Below are positions 47,461 to 58,217 of a stretch of DNA of 64,000 bases, in pieces (position 1 is the stretch's first letter; every line of letters begins with the position of its first letter). Both the position numbers and the translations under genes were made by a program. Location of the stretch: the NCBI GenBank assembly GCA_026874595.1, contig CM049310.1:5766001-5830000 (forward strand), in the 5' to 3' direction. The stretch comes from Sipunculus nudus. Taxonomy: Eukaryota > Annelida > Sipuncula > Golfingiida > Sipunculidae. The notes beneath the pieces are model-generated. The model ran no database searches and was not told the origin of the DNA. It saw only the letters and a list, made by a program, of their open reading frames with translations.

Positions 47461-49561
47461 GGCAATTTCTTTCATAACAGATCTGGTCCCATGCCAGATA
47501 TCACCTTCTCTTTTCCTGCAGCCCATGTCTTGCTTCACTCAGTGTCAAATAATAGCAATAGATTTTTTAAACCTGTTTCATACAACTACTGTTACTAGCT
47601 ACCTCCACTATCAGACCATCATTTAACTTTAACAACAACTCTGGTCCTGTAAAATACATCAGCTTCTCTTGATCTAGCTATATCCAGCAACTAATAAACA
47701 AGCATTATGGAAAAGGCTGCTGATAAAGTACTGTTACAGGCTACTTCTTTAACAGATCACCTTTACAATTAAAAGAGAAAGATCTATGCCAGAATAGCTC
47801 TGCAATGTTACAGTCTTGGGGTAAAAAAAAACATCTCCCTGAGACTGACCACAGTAGAAATACAAATAATGACAGACATATAATGGCATACAACCTGCAG
47901 AACCATTGTTTAAGGATACCTCACAAAGATCACCACCTTGAATATCCCAAAGACCAGCCTGGTATAACCAGCATTTTGATATAAACAACAGGAAGTAGGT
48001 ATGTATGCTGAACTACTGCCCTCTGACATCAGGTCTTACCCTCTGACATGGGGTCAAACCCTTTGACTTCACATCAAATGATTCAAAATAAGATCTATTT
48101 CATTTGCTAATATTCCCACATCCTTCAAACAAAGATGCCTACTATAAACAAAATAGCACATCCCATTTCCAAAACAGACAGTTTAACAATAACAGCATAC
48201 AGTAATACTAAAATGGCATCATTTATAATGGGACAATAAGCCAAAGTTGACAGAATGGAAAGCACAGTAAAGAAAACTTTGGTGGCCCCATTGTTCACTG
48301 TAAGACAAAACAATGCAGCATCTATACAAACAGTGATGTTTATAATCCATACACTGAACATCTGTAGTCTAACGACAGCATCAGACAAATGTCCGGAGAG
48401 CACCTGCAGTATATGCCTACAGCTGGCAGGTATTTATACTTAAATCGATGCTATAAATAACCTCATGTTAATGTTAATTTATGTTACTAGTGACTGGTCA
48501 GCAAGACAGTTCTCCTAAGATATGTTATTGATAAGGTAAAGCTTCAATCTCTACTGTGGGTACTGCTTGTTTCATTACTTCTGCCAAGGAACAGTTTACA
48601 ACTGTGTCTGTTTGTTTGTTACTTCTCCCAAGGAGGTTATGTTCTCACCACTGTTTGTTTGATTCTGGTTTGTTTGTCCATTTGCATATCACACAAAAGT
48701 ATAATAATTTTTAGGAAGCACATTCTTGAAAACAATTAAGACCTATTTCTATTGGTTTTTGAATGAATTACCAGGGTAAAAAATCCTCAAACTTTTCATG
48801 GTTATTTACATTATCATAGCAACTCCTGAATAATACATGTAAATCATCAATACTAAGATACAAAATCTAGCCCAACAGTGTTTGAATCCACAAGTTCTAA
48901 TCCACAGAGTACCAGTAATACCTCGCTCGAGTATCATTATTCAAAAGGGTCCTATTATCAATATCGCGGCTACTTTGACAACTCTCGATGGGCTGTAATA
49001 AAGCAGGTATATTTTTACCTGTAGTAGATTTATTACCTCTGAGAGGCTACAGTAATAGCAGAGATGGAAACTCCTCTCAAGCAACAGGTTTATTGCTAAA
49101 AGGGCTGTCGGATTATTGCCTTCGCCAAACTGAGAAAAACTTTTCTTATTCAATTCAATCAACAGACTAGCCGATTGGTTGATATACCTGACAGAACTTA
49201 GCAATGTTATGAAAAATATATATCATGATATATCAATGAGTTTTGAAGGCATTTCATATATATATGACAATATTTTTAATACTGCCCTTAAGCAATATTT
49301 AAATCATTCTTATGCTTGCCTGACAAGTATCAAATTTACCTTTGTACATTCCTATTAATACTTTCCCATGGAAAAATGATAAATTGACCACTTGAAATGT
49401 TTCTATAGGCAAACCTTTAATTTTGTGACCAAGTATTCAGTAAATATGTGAATATAACAATTTACAATAATAATGAAACTCTCACTTAAAGGATACAATG
49501 AAGTCCCTCAGAAGTTGCTTTATCAATGCCACAATCAAAGGAGTATATATTAGTTATGATG
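47461..49561. other. RAPGEF1 5' intronic DNA, no exon seen
   Basis: The - strand was read for the missing N-terminal exons of RAPGEF1, and no segment resembling the basic N-terminal region of C3G was found. AT-rich DNA with short open frames only. Confidence 0.4.
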
Positions 49562-49646
49562 ACTAGCGTCAGCCCAAACCCCTTAGCAGGTAGCGCCATC
49601 TGTTGGCTCTCCAGCCAACGATGGCCAGTCAGTCTATTCCCAGTGT
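49562..49646 (+). repeat. A1 terminal repeat of the Ngaro-like element
   Basis: The 85-base repeat starts ACTAGCGTCAGCCCAAACCC and ends TATTCCCAGTGT; it is identical to A2 at 53846-53930. It contains the ATG (49621) of the first gag-like frame. It marks the left end of the element. Confidence 0.92.
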
Positions 49647-50570
49647 TCATCGCGGGAACACGGCTTTTTCCAATCAACTGACCATGAGCAAGATAGACCG
49701 AACGGAATTTGAGCAATTCAGGCATGACAATGATGCCAGGCTACAGAAAATAGAAGAAACAAACGCAGGTATACTTGCAAAGCTAAGTATATTGACTGAC
49801 AAATTTAAATCACCGGATGTCAAGCAAATCAGTGCTACCCAAGAGACCGTAAATGGGGCTAATATCGCCCACGATCACCGTCAGATGCCTGACGCACCCA
49901 GTACCTTGACCAGTCCTTCCGACTGTCCTGCTGCTGGAGATCAACAGACTGAGGTGAGACCTAAACACAGTGTTTTTACAGCTCCAGTCAATGAAGACGT
50001 CCAGTCTGAATATAAGTCTATCGCTGATTCTGTTCAGAGAGTCCATTTACCGCCTGACTGTATTTGCCCAAGGGAACGCAAGGCATAACTAAAGAGACAC
50101 GCACCGCTCACGCCATAGCGACTAACAGTGCAAAATATGCGGAAACAACATTAAGATTGCTGATTTCTCTGTTTGGTCATACAGACAGCCTTACTGAAGT
50201 TGAACTGATGAAAATCTTTACAGTACAATATGCGCTGTTAAAATATCTGCAAGATGAGCTGGCTAGTCTTGTAGTCCAGGGACAATTTGATGCTACAACT
50301 ACAAAATTGTTTAGAAACATCCAAAAGAACACTTCTCTCTTCACTGCAGAGACCCTAGACAATCTCAACAGTGCTGCCACTATTGCTGCAGCCAGCGCCA
50401 CACAGTATCAGACTGGGACCAGAGGCCGGGGTCGCTATAGCAGAGGCCAGAGAGGCGGATTCTACAGGGACCGCTCTAATCAGGATTATTACACACATGC
50501 CACTGCTAATCGGCAGTTCTACAGGAAACCTCAATCAGGAGGCCAAAACGTAAATGATCAGAATGCGTGA
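49621..50570 (+). pseudogene. Gag-like protein of the Ngaro-like element, frame broken
   Basis: Presumed structural protein of the retrotransposon. The frame from ATG 49621 runs to a stop at 50086-50088. A second frame, open from before 50064 to 50570, continues the expected protein: the first ends in the VHLPPD region typical of DIRS-order Gag, and the second begins with GITKETRTAHAIATNSAKY. One indel near 50050-50064 explains the break, or possibly a programmed frameshift. The C-terminal part is rich in Arg, Gly and Tyr (GTRGRGRYSRGQRGG), suiting nucleic-acid binding; there is no CCHC knuckle. Upstream residues include a short coiled-coil-like segment (EFEQFRHDNDARLQKIEE). Confidence 0.7.
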
Positions 50571-50889
50571 GGGCCAGAATAATGCCCTTCAGTGTAAGTT
50601 ATGGGGTGAGCCTAGCGCCCCCAAAAGAGAATAGATCCTGCCGGATCATACGTGGATCCTGAATCAACATTTGACCTTTTTGTTATAAACCAGCTGGTTA
50701 TTATGTTCCATGTTGTTACAATTGATTAGATACTCACATGGGAATCTATATATTAACATGTCATACTGTTTGTGCTTTGAACAATTACATTGAGAGGTTC
50801 CTTGACTGATATGTCAGCTGATAGCTGAGACTTGAACATATAATTGTACATGTTGATTTACTACATTTAATACGGTTTGTCATTGTAAC
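50571..50889 (+). other. Spacer between gag-like and RT frames
   Basis: About 320 bases inside the element without a coding frame. It separates the gag-like stop codon from the ATG of the RT-RNase H frame. No specific signal was recognised. Confidence 0.5.
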
Positions 50890-52740
50890 ATGGTATTAGT
50901 CCCTGGTGCATGGGAACGTATTGGTGCTTCAGATAATATTATCAATTGGGTAAGGCATGGTGTACCTATTGAATTATCAAAAGATCAGTGCAGTTTTCAT
51001 TTGCAGAATCCTCTGTTTTCAGTTGCTCAGTGCAAATTTTTAGATAAAGAAATTAGTCGTTTGTTATTACTAGATGCAATTGAGCTGTGTTCTCACAAGC
51101 CAAAGTGTGTTAGCCCGATTAACATTGTTCCTAAGAAACAGAATAAGTTTCGTCTGGTCATAGACTTGCGGTTTCTTAACCAAGCTTGTAATACACCAAA
51201 ATGTGCTTACGAAGACATACGTACTGTAAAATCATTAATACAGAGAGATGATGATTTAGCGACAGTTGATTTAAAAGATGGGTTCCTGCATGTACCTGTG
51301 AAGCAGGAGCATCGTGACTTGCTGGGATTTCGATGGAAAGGAAAGTATTATAGATATAAGAAATTGCCTTTCGGGTTAGCTTTGAGTCCGTATTATTTTT
51401 GTAAAATTTTGAGACCTGTAGTAGCATATCTGAGGTCATTGGGTTTAAGAATTGTATTATTTGTTGATGATTTTATTCTTATGAGCAGACCTGCCTGTTT
51501 CACAGACAATTTAGATCAACTGATTCAAACATTATCAGAGTTAGGATGGACAGTAAATTTCGAAAAATCGTCGCTTATGCCAAGGAAAGAGGTGAAATAC
51601 TTGGGGAACATAATCAGGTCACATGGGAAATCAGGTTTCCCAGACATATCAATCACGGGGGAGAGAATTCGCAAGCTTCGTCGCTCAATCCGCCAAGTAT
51701 TATCAGCCCCTTCAGTTACCGCCAGACGGCTTGCATCCATTGCAGGCCAGTGTGTTGCAATGGCACAAGTGATCATGCCTGCAAAGCTGCTGCTCAGGGG
51801 CACATACCGTCTACTACGTCAGAGAGAGACTTGGGAATCCCTGCTGTATCTCGGTCAAGAGGTTCAACAGGAGCTGCAGTGGTGGCTGAGTTACGTCTCA
51901 GAATGGAACGTCTGTCCTGTACAAGTACGACCCGTACAGATGCAACTCGTAACCGATGCCTCCCATCTGGCTTGGGGAGCCACCTTAGGAGAGAGGCATG
52001 CATCCGGACAATGGACTCATCGCATGGCTCACCAGTCATCCAATTATCGAGAACTGATGGCAATTCTCATGGGTCTGCAAACGTTCGAAGATATTATACA
52101 GGACAAATCCATTCAAATCCTCACGGACAATGTTACGGCCCTTGCGTATATAGTCAACAAAGGGGGCCCGTGCAAAGACTTGACAAATATTGCAGCCGCG
52201 ATCTGGCGACTCAGTCACGACCGGAACATACATATACAGGCTGCTCATATAAAGGGATCAGCAAATCAGGAAGCCGACAGGTTATCAAGAATAGTGGACA
52301 TTTACAATTGGCAGCTGCATCCAAAATTGTTCGAACTTATAGACCGTCTTTTCGGCCCGCATACCGTCGACAGGTTTGCAAGTGTGACAAACACTCAGCT
52401 GCCAAGGTTCAATTCGCGCTACTGGGAGCCTCAGACAGAGGGCATAGATGCTCTGTCACAACAAAATTGGGGAGAGGAGATGAACTTTGTAAACGCTCCC
52501 TTCAGGTTAATTCCCCAGGTGCTATCGGTCATACGCGATCAGAGAGCAGAAGCAACAATCATTGCACCGAGGTGGCCCAGTCAGTTCTGGTACAAAACTT
52601 TACAGAACATGGCCGTTGCTCCGCCATTAAAGATACCGAACAGTGCCAGAGCGATGAGGTTCAGGGGTGCCCGACCAGAACCGTGGAAAAATCGACGCTG
52701 GCGAATATATGCCTGGAGAGTTTCTGGGAAAAACGTTTAA
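50890..52740 (+). CDS. Reverse transcriptase-RNase H of the Ngaro-like element, 616 aa, intact frame
   Basis: Copies the element RNA into DNA and degrades the RNA strand. The frame starts at ATG 50890 and is uninterrupted to TAA 52738-52740. Motifs: FRLVIDLRFLNQ, TVDLKDGFLHVPV (first catalytic Asp), LPFGLALSPYYF, and the box LFVDDF with Asp193-Asp194 at about residues 190-195. The RNase H domain follows with LVTDASHLAWGATL (Asp at about 356), SNYRELMAI, QILTDNVTALAYI and KGSANQEADRLSR. The C-terminal part resembles the linker that precedes the recombinase in DIRS-order elements. The end overlaps the recombinase N-terminal region in another frame, as is common in these elements. Confidence 0.93.
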   Translation: MVLVPGAWERIGASDNIINWVRHGVPIELSKDQCSFHLQNPLFSVAQCKFLDKEISRLLLLDAIELCSHKPKCVSPINIVPKKQNKFRLVIDLRFLNQACNTPKCAYEDIRTVKSLIQRDDDLATVDLKDGFLHVPVKQEHRDLLGFRWKGKYYRYKKLPFGLALSPYYFCKILRPVVAYLRSLGLRIVLFVDDFILMSRPACFTDNLDQLIQTLSELGWTVNFEKSSLMPRKEVKYLGNIIRSHGKSGFPDISITGERIRKLRRSIRQVLSAPSVTARRLASIAGQCVAMAQVIMPAKLLLRGTYRLLRQRETWESLLYLGQEVQQELQWWLSYVSEWNVCPVQVRPVQMQLVTDASHLAWGATLGERHASGQWTHRMAHQSSNYRELMAILMGLQTFEDIIQDKSIQILTDNVTALAYIVNKGGPCKDLTNIAAAIWRLSHDRNIHIQAAHIKGSANQEADRLSRIVDIYNWQLHPKLFELIDRLFGPHTVDRFASVTNTQLPRFNSRYWEPQTEGIDALSQQNWGEEMNFVNAPFRLIPQVLSVIRDQRAEATIIAPRWPSQFWYKTLQNMAVAPPLKIPNSARAMRFRGARPEPWKNRRWRIYAWRVSGKNV

Positions 52741-52744
52741 CTAG

Positions 52745-53737
52745 GGAGGGCTGGTCCCCCAGAGCAACTGCCCAAATGAAATTTGCCTGGGCAGATTCCA
52801 CCCTAAAACTGTACAACGGATTGCTCCGAAACTCAGACATTTCTGTGATAAACGTTGTTTATTATTTCCTCCTGACACTGCAGCTGTCATCGCTGATTTT
52901 TTGTGTTCTTTAGCTGATGAGACCGTTAAACCTGCTTCGGTCATAAAATCCGCGACAGCAGCAATTTCAAACTTATACAACGCCTTAGGCAGAGCGAACT
53001 TGATGCATACAAAGGCACTTTCAAATATGGTGAAAGCACTTACGAAAGGTGGCACTTCAGCACCACGAACGCGCTCAATGGTGATGCCTATTCAGCCGTT
53101 TATGAACTTGTTCAAGAGCTGGCCTAAAAATGAGGATCTCACAATTAAAGATCTTAGGCTAAAAACAGTGGCTCTCCTTGCTCTATCAATTATGCTCAGA
53201 CCCTCTGACATTGCCCCGAAAGCAAAGGTTTACGATCCAAAGAGCGGACAAATCGTACCGATAGTATTCAGCACGGATCAAATTACCTTTCTCCCTAATG
53301 GAGCGGCCGTTATACGCATATTTGGTTCGAAGAATGATACCTCACGGAGTGGTTTTGAGGAGACTTTACCGCCGCACGCTGATTCAAAACTAGACCCTGT
53401 TGCTGCTGTTAAATGTTACATACAACGCACTGAGGATATTCGTCCGATGGACACGCGTCCCGTTTTCCTGTCGTTGACTGCACCTTACAAAGCTATATCG
53501 TCATCCACAATAGCAAGTATTCTTGATGATTGTATTAACAAAGCTGGGTTGGCCTCCAAGGGATTTTCTGCGAAATCGTTCAGGCCTACAGGTGCCACAT
53601 CAGCCATCGAAGTCGGTACAGACCCAGACATTGTTTTGAAACTTGGGCGATGGACAACAAGGGATGTGTTTTACGAACACTATGTACATGCTCAAACACC
53701 TTTTGATTACTGTGAAACCCTTTTTAATCATGTTTAA
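52745..53737 (+). pseudogene. Tyrosine recombinase of the Ngaro-like element, N-terminal part out of frame
   Basis: Integrates the circular DNA copy. The open frame runs from about 52745 to a TAA at 53735-53737. Catalytic features are present: Arg in IMLRPSDIAPK, KSFRPTG for the H/K-x-x-R box, LGRW for the H/W position, and Tyr in VFYEHYVHAQ. The N-terminal SAM-like domain, with STLKLYNGLLR, is read in a different frame (the one open across 51546-52913) and meets the catalytic frame at about 52820-52840. One indel there would explain it. No clear ATG opens the catalytic frame. All catalytic residues survive, so the break may be recent. Confidence 0.8.
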
Positions 53738-53764
53738 GGTTATTTATATATGTTCTCTCTACCC

Positions 53765-53846
53765 AGGCATTCTTTATGTATTTTTAATTAAACAATTAAA
53801 CTTCACTCTGCGTTCAGTGTTTGGTGCTGACATCAGTTTATAAAAA
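53765..53846 (+). repeat. B1 repeat of the Ngaro-like element
   Basis: The 82-base repeat, AGGCATTCTTTATGTATTTT to GTTTATAAAAA, is identical to B2 at 54024-54105. It lies 27 bases after the recombinase stop codon and abuts A2, sharing its last base. Confidence 0.92.
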
Positions 53847-53930
53847 CTAGCGTCAGCCCAAACCCCTTAGCAGGTAGCGCCATCTGTTGGCTCTCCAGCC
53901 AACGATGGCCAGTCAGTCTATTCCCAGTGT
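53846..53930 (+). repeat. A2 repeat of the Ngaro-like element
   Basis: Identical to A1 (85 bases). It is followed by 93 bases of sequence unique to the right end and then by B2, completing the A1-B1-A2-B2 layout. Confidence 0.92.
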
Positions 53931-54023
53931 GGGCGTAATTTCAGGTTAATTAGGAGAGATTAAGTGATGTTATATACGGTGATTATGTACCTTGTATTGC
54001 GATGTCACTGGGTGTACAGACTT

Positions 54024-54105
54024 AGGCATTCTTTATGTATTTTTAATTAAACAATTAAACTTCACTCTGCGTTCAGTGTTTGGTGCTGACATCAGTTTAT
54101 AAAAA
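54024..54105 (+). repeat. B2 terminal repeat of the Ngaro-like element
   Basis: Identical to B1 (82 bases). It marks the right end of the element; the flanking DNA resumes with TATTATATCACC. Confidence 0.92.
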
Positions 54106-54289
54106 TATTATATCACCTGTTATATTATTAAAGCTCAATATGAATACAAATGGTACTGGTAATTGGAAATACAGCATACCTGTTACAAAGTAGTAATGTG
54201 AGTGAATCTTTTACCATGCTATTTTCCATAAATTATGGGGAAGAAATTTACCTAAAGATAAGATGAACTAGAATACGGGTAGTCAACAA

Positions 54290-56030
54290 GCGACTACGTG
54301 TATCCGCCTAAATCAGAGTGGAACGGGTGAAGTGAGGCATGGATTGAGTGGCAAGGGGAAATAGAGTGAAGTGTTGCATATTAGCATGGATGTCTGCAGC
54401 CAAATTGTGTATGTAGGTTGCCCCCCCCCCCCCCCCACCACAAAATCCAGAAAGCCGTCCAAGTTGTATACATATGCAAAATTTAAGCCAGATAAGTTAA
54501 ACCACTACATGTATATGAGTGATTTTAGCCCGTGGCAGACAAACAGATGGACGCTGAGCAAAAATGGTTGCAGGTGATGCCACCATTTTTGCGTATGATA
54601 AAGAGCTATGTGAGAACTATACACATGCAAAACTTTGGCCCAATCGGTCAAACGGTTCCCAAGATATGAGCTTGGATGTCTGCTGCATAAACTAGAATGC
54701 AGGTGGCGCCACCTGTCATAAAATCAAGAGAGCTGTCGGGGATGTATAAACCTGCAAAATTTTAGGCAGATATGTCAAACCACTGCCGAGATATGAGTGA
54801 TTTTATCCCATGGCAGACAAACAGACAGGAGCTGTGCAAAAATGGCTGCAGGTGGCGCCACCAGTTTTGCGTATGATAAAGAGCTATGTGAGATCCATAC
54901 ACATGAAAAATTTTGGCCCAATCGGTCAAACAGTTCCCGAGATATGAGCTTGGATGTCTGCAGCGTAAACGTGAATGTAGGTGGCGCCACCTGTCATAAA
55001 ATCAGAAAAGCTATCCAGGATGTATACGCATGCTGAATTTCAGGTGAATTAGTCAAGTCACTGCAGAGATATGAGTGATTTTAACCCAAGGCAGACGAAC
55101 AGATGGACACTGTGCAAACATGGTTGCAGGTGGCGCCACCATTTTTTGTGTATGTTATACAGCTCTCCAAGGGCTACATTTGTGCAAAAAAATTTTTCTG
55201 ATCGGTAAAATGGTTCCAAAGATATGAGCTTGGATGTCTGCAGTGTAAACGTGAATGTAGGTGGCGCCACCTGTCATAAAATCAGAAAAGCTATCCAGGA
55301 TGTATATGCATGCCAAATTTCAGGTGAATCAGTCAAGTCACTGCAGAGATATGAGTGATTTTACCCCAAGGCAGACGAACAGATGACACTGTGCAAACAT
55401 GGTTGCAGGTGGTGCCACCATTTTTGTGTATGTTATAAAGCTCTCCAAGGGCTACATTTGTGCAAAAAAATTTTCCTGATCGGTCAAACGGTTCCAGAGA
55501 TATGAGCTTGGATGTCTGCAGTGTAAACATGAATGTAGGTGGCGCCACCTGTCAAAAAATCAGAAAAGCTATCCAGGATGTATATGCATGCCAAATTTCA
55601 GGTGAATCAGTCAAGTCACTGCAGAGATATGAGTGATTTTACCCCAAGGCAGACGAACAGATGGACACTGTGCAAACATGGTTGCAGGTGGTGCCACCAT
55701 TTTTTGTGTATGTTATAAAGCTCTCCAAGGGCTACAATTGTGCAAAAAAATTTTCCTGATCGGTCAAACGGTTCCCGAGATATGTGGGTTTATGTGTGGA
55801 AACAGACGCACAAACGGACGCAGAACGCAGAGGAAAGGTCAGAGGTCAAAACAAAATCGGGGCGCAGCAGTTCACATGTGACCTGAACATAATCCCGGGT
55901 TTCGTAAAATTCCGCCCAGCGGTTACGGAGGAGTTCTCCGGACACCTACGCGGCGGTGGCGGCGGCGGCGATGGGGGGCTGAAAACATAGTATCCGCAAA
56001 ACTCTGTTTTGGCGGATACAATTACAAAGA
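54290..56030 (+). repeat. 278-bp tandem array with paired GGTGGCGCCACC palindromes, 5 units
   Basis: Five units of about 278 bases run from about 54400 to 55800. Each has two landmark sites: one followed by TGTCATAAAATCA (at about 54412, 54700, 54979, 55259, 55537) and one followed by a TTTTGCGTATG-type word (about 54571, 54851, 55129, 55405, 55685). Most sites contain the perfect palindrome GGTGGCGCCACC; the first unit and some others are decayed. A unique right arm (55790-56030) has a GGC-rich stretch and ends in ATCCGC, a short loop and GCGGAT, then ACAATTACAAA. Similar end and internal words occur at 24900-25330, so this is an interspersed family with an expandable core. Confidence 0.85.
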
Positions 56031-56659
56031 AACTAAAAAAGTAAATAATCATAAACAGTACTTGGATATTACTAACAATAAATTATATGAAAAAGAAATT
56101 CCATCAATCAGTGGGATACTGCTGTACTGAACAATTCTGACACATGAACAGCCTAAACCAGCTTCTGATTTCACTTTCAGTTAGAAGGAAAGGGACACTG
56201 CATAAGATCAATTAATTTAGTAAATGTTGTAAATACTCTTGAATTAATCAAACTTTTTAAAGCATACATACAAAATTTCCTCTGATAATATGAAAGGGAT
56301 TACAAGCAGGGATATGATAAGACAAATGAAAGTAATATAGAAAATTTCCGATGGGTTCCCTTTATCTATTATTAAACATAGAACCACATACTTAATATTC
56401 CAATAAATGAGAAAAGGTTTAAACTTTACCGCAAAAACAAAGGCCTATTTTATCTTCAGCATAACAAAAGTTGCTTTGTGTAATAAAAGGAAGTGAAGTC
56501 CTTGTTTATTTGTAACTGTAATGTGCACTGATCCTGGAACAACAAATTCACCACAAGGTCATAAACAAAGGTCAAGTGAATGATATAACATGTCTACTAC
56601 TAACCAGGGATCTTTTCTAAATATCCTCTCCCCTCTCCCCTATTATGTTTTTTTTTTTA

Positions 56660-57090
56660 ATATCTTCAGAACACTGGATTCTTTATTAATGTCTCCTGGG
56701 CATCTCGGAACATTTATTAATGTAATCTGATCATAAGGAATATTTTTTATAGTTTACCCTGAATAACTGGAATCATGTCTATAATCTTTTGAGCATCAGG
56801 ACCCTTTCTCTGATGTCTGCTGAGCATTAAGGATCCTTTTTAATGTCTCCTGAACACCAGGGATCATTTCTTAAATGTTTCTTGGGCATCAAAACTATTT
56901 TTTAATGTCTCCTGAGCATTAGCAATCTTTTCTTTAGTGTCTCCTGAGCAGGAGAGACATTTTTGTCTCCTGAGAGGAGAACTAACTTCTTCAGTATCTC
57001 ATCAGCAGCATTTTTTTTTTAGTCTCATGAACATCAGGGATGTACCTTAATGTTTCCCTGGGAAAATCTTTTCTTTGCTGCTTTCTGAGC
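56660..57090 (+). repeat. Degenerate tandem repeat of TCTCCTGAGCATCAGG-type units
   Basis: About ten imperfect units of roughly 40 bases, each with a word close to ATGTCTCCTGAGCATCAGGG followed by ATC and a T-rich stretch. Strongly diverged; no coding potential. Confidence 0.6.
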
Positions 57091-58217
57091 ATCAACATTC
57101 TTTTTTAGATATGCATACTGAGGTCAGAGATCTTATCTTCATGTTTACCTGTGAATCAGAGATAAAGCTTTCTAGAAAATAAGTTATTTTTTTTTATCTA
57201 GGGGCTGTTATGTCAATACACATTATACATTTCACAGAAATATGTTATATTCAATACAGATGATCCACTTCTCCCTTAATACTACACACAAGAGGTCAGT
57301 TCTTTGGATCTGTAATTCTTTAAGTCTTTGAGATCAAACCATCTATGCCATGTATAGTAGTACACTGATCGGGCTGTGTCACAACCAGTGAATGTACCAG
57401 ACATATTGAGAGGCATTACAAGCACAAGTCCTGTGTGTAGCGTGCTTTCATATCCCAGCAGTCCAATATCAGCAAACACAGCACGTGATTGTCTGACATT
57501 TAAAGCCCACCAGTTCAACCGGGCTGGAAATCCTGCTTCCACAGGGATTTAGAGGAATCTGTACCAGCCAGTGTTTAGGCTGGGCCTGACTGACCACATG
57601 AATGATCTGTCACTTGCCATACTAGGATGCAGCTAGCAAAGCATCCTGAAAAAAGTTCAGTAATGTATGTATATATAATGTTGATTCTGTGAATATATAT
57701 TTGTGAATGTGTATAATTTAGAAAATTTTCAAATGAATCCCTCCCTGATGGTTAAAATTTGCTTTCATGCTACCGATGATAGATTATTAGTCGCTTTTGA
57801 GAAATGTTGGGAAACAGCTGTAATTTCATGACCAGTCATCAGTAAAAATTGGTTAACCACTAGGAGTATGAAATATCTGATAAAATAGTGACCTGAACAT
57901 CCTCTCATTTGATATATAGATGTAATATTGGCCAATATATCTAATAACTCTATAGCCTAAAAGTGTATATACCGGTAGTCAACCTAGGGGTGAATCTATT
58001 AGTACACACAGATAGTTTGAAAGTTTGTTCGCATAAATTTTATGAAAGCATACCTTCCATCATTATAAAGCCTAACATTTGTGAAAAACTCGGTAATCAA
58101 TTATGGTGATGCAAGATGGATCATCGATTAAAAAAGATCATCCGTCCTGACACTAGTTACAGTAGTAACAAGCACTGGTGTTAAAGAAAATGTGGTAACA
58201 CTACAGATTTGCACTTA
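57091..58217. other. Non-coding DNA, no supported gene
   Basis: An 86-codon - strand frame at 57282-57542 is the only sizeable one. It has no recognised domain and no clear splice context, so it is not called. The rest is AT-rich sequence without features. Confidence 0.4.

Larger units (their letters stand above)
49562..54105 (+). mobile_element. Ngaro-like DIRS-order retrotransposon with split direct repeats
   Basis: The order is A1 (49562-49646), gag-like frames, RT-RNase H, tyrosine recombinase, B1 (53765-53846), A2 (53846-53930), B2 (54024-54105). A1 and A2 are identical over 85 bases, and B1 and B2 over 82 bases, by eye. This split direct repeat layout, with a tyrosine recombinase in place of a DDE integrase and no methyltransferase domain, marks Ngaro/PAT-type elements. 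No target duplication is seen, as expected for recombinase-mediated insertion. Identical repeats suggest a young copy, but the gag and recombinase frames each contain a frame break. It lies antisense to RAPGEF1. Confidence 0.9.

Noticed and set aside
51794-52248. - strand frames of 70-89 codons opposite the RNase H domain
   Set aside because: They are antisense shadows of the intact RT-RNase H frame.
49562-54105. Classification as an LTR retrotransposon of the Gypsy or BEL type
   Set aside because: There is no DDE integrase, protease or conventional LTR pair. A tyrosine recombinase and A1-B1-A2-B2 repeats are present instead.
57282-57542. 86-codon - strand frame with a plausible protein-like composition
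   Set aside because: An upstream WYRF string suggested a D8C-type extracellular domain, but the following residues do not fit and a stop codon intervenes.
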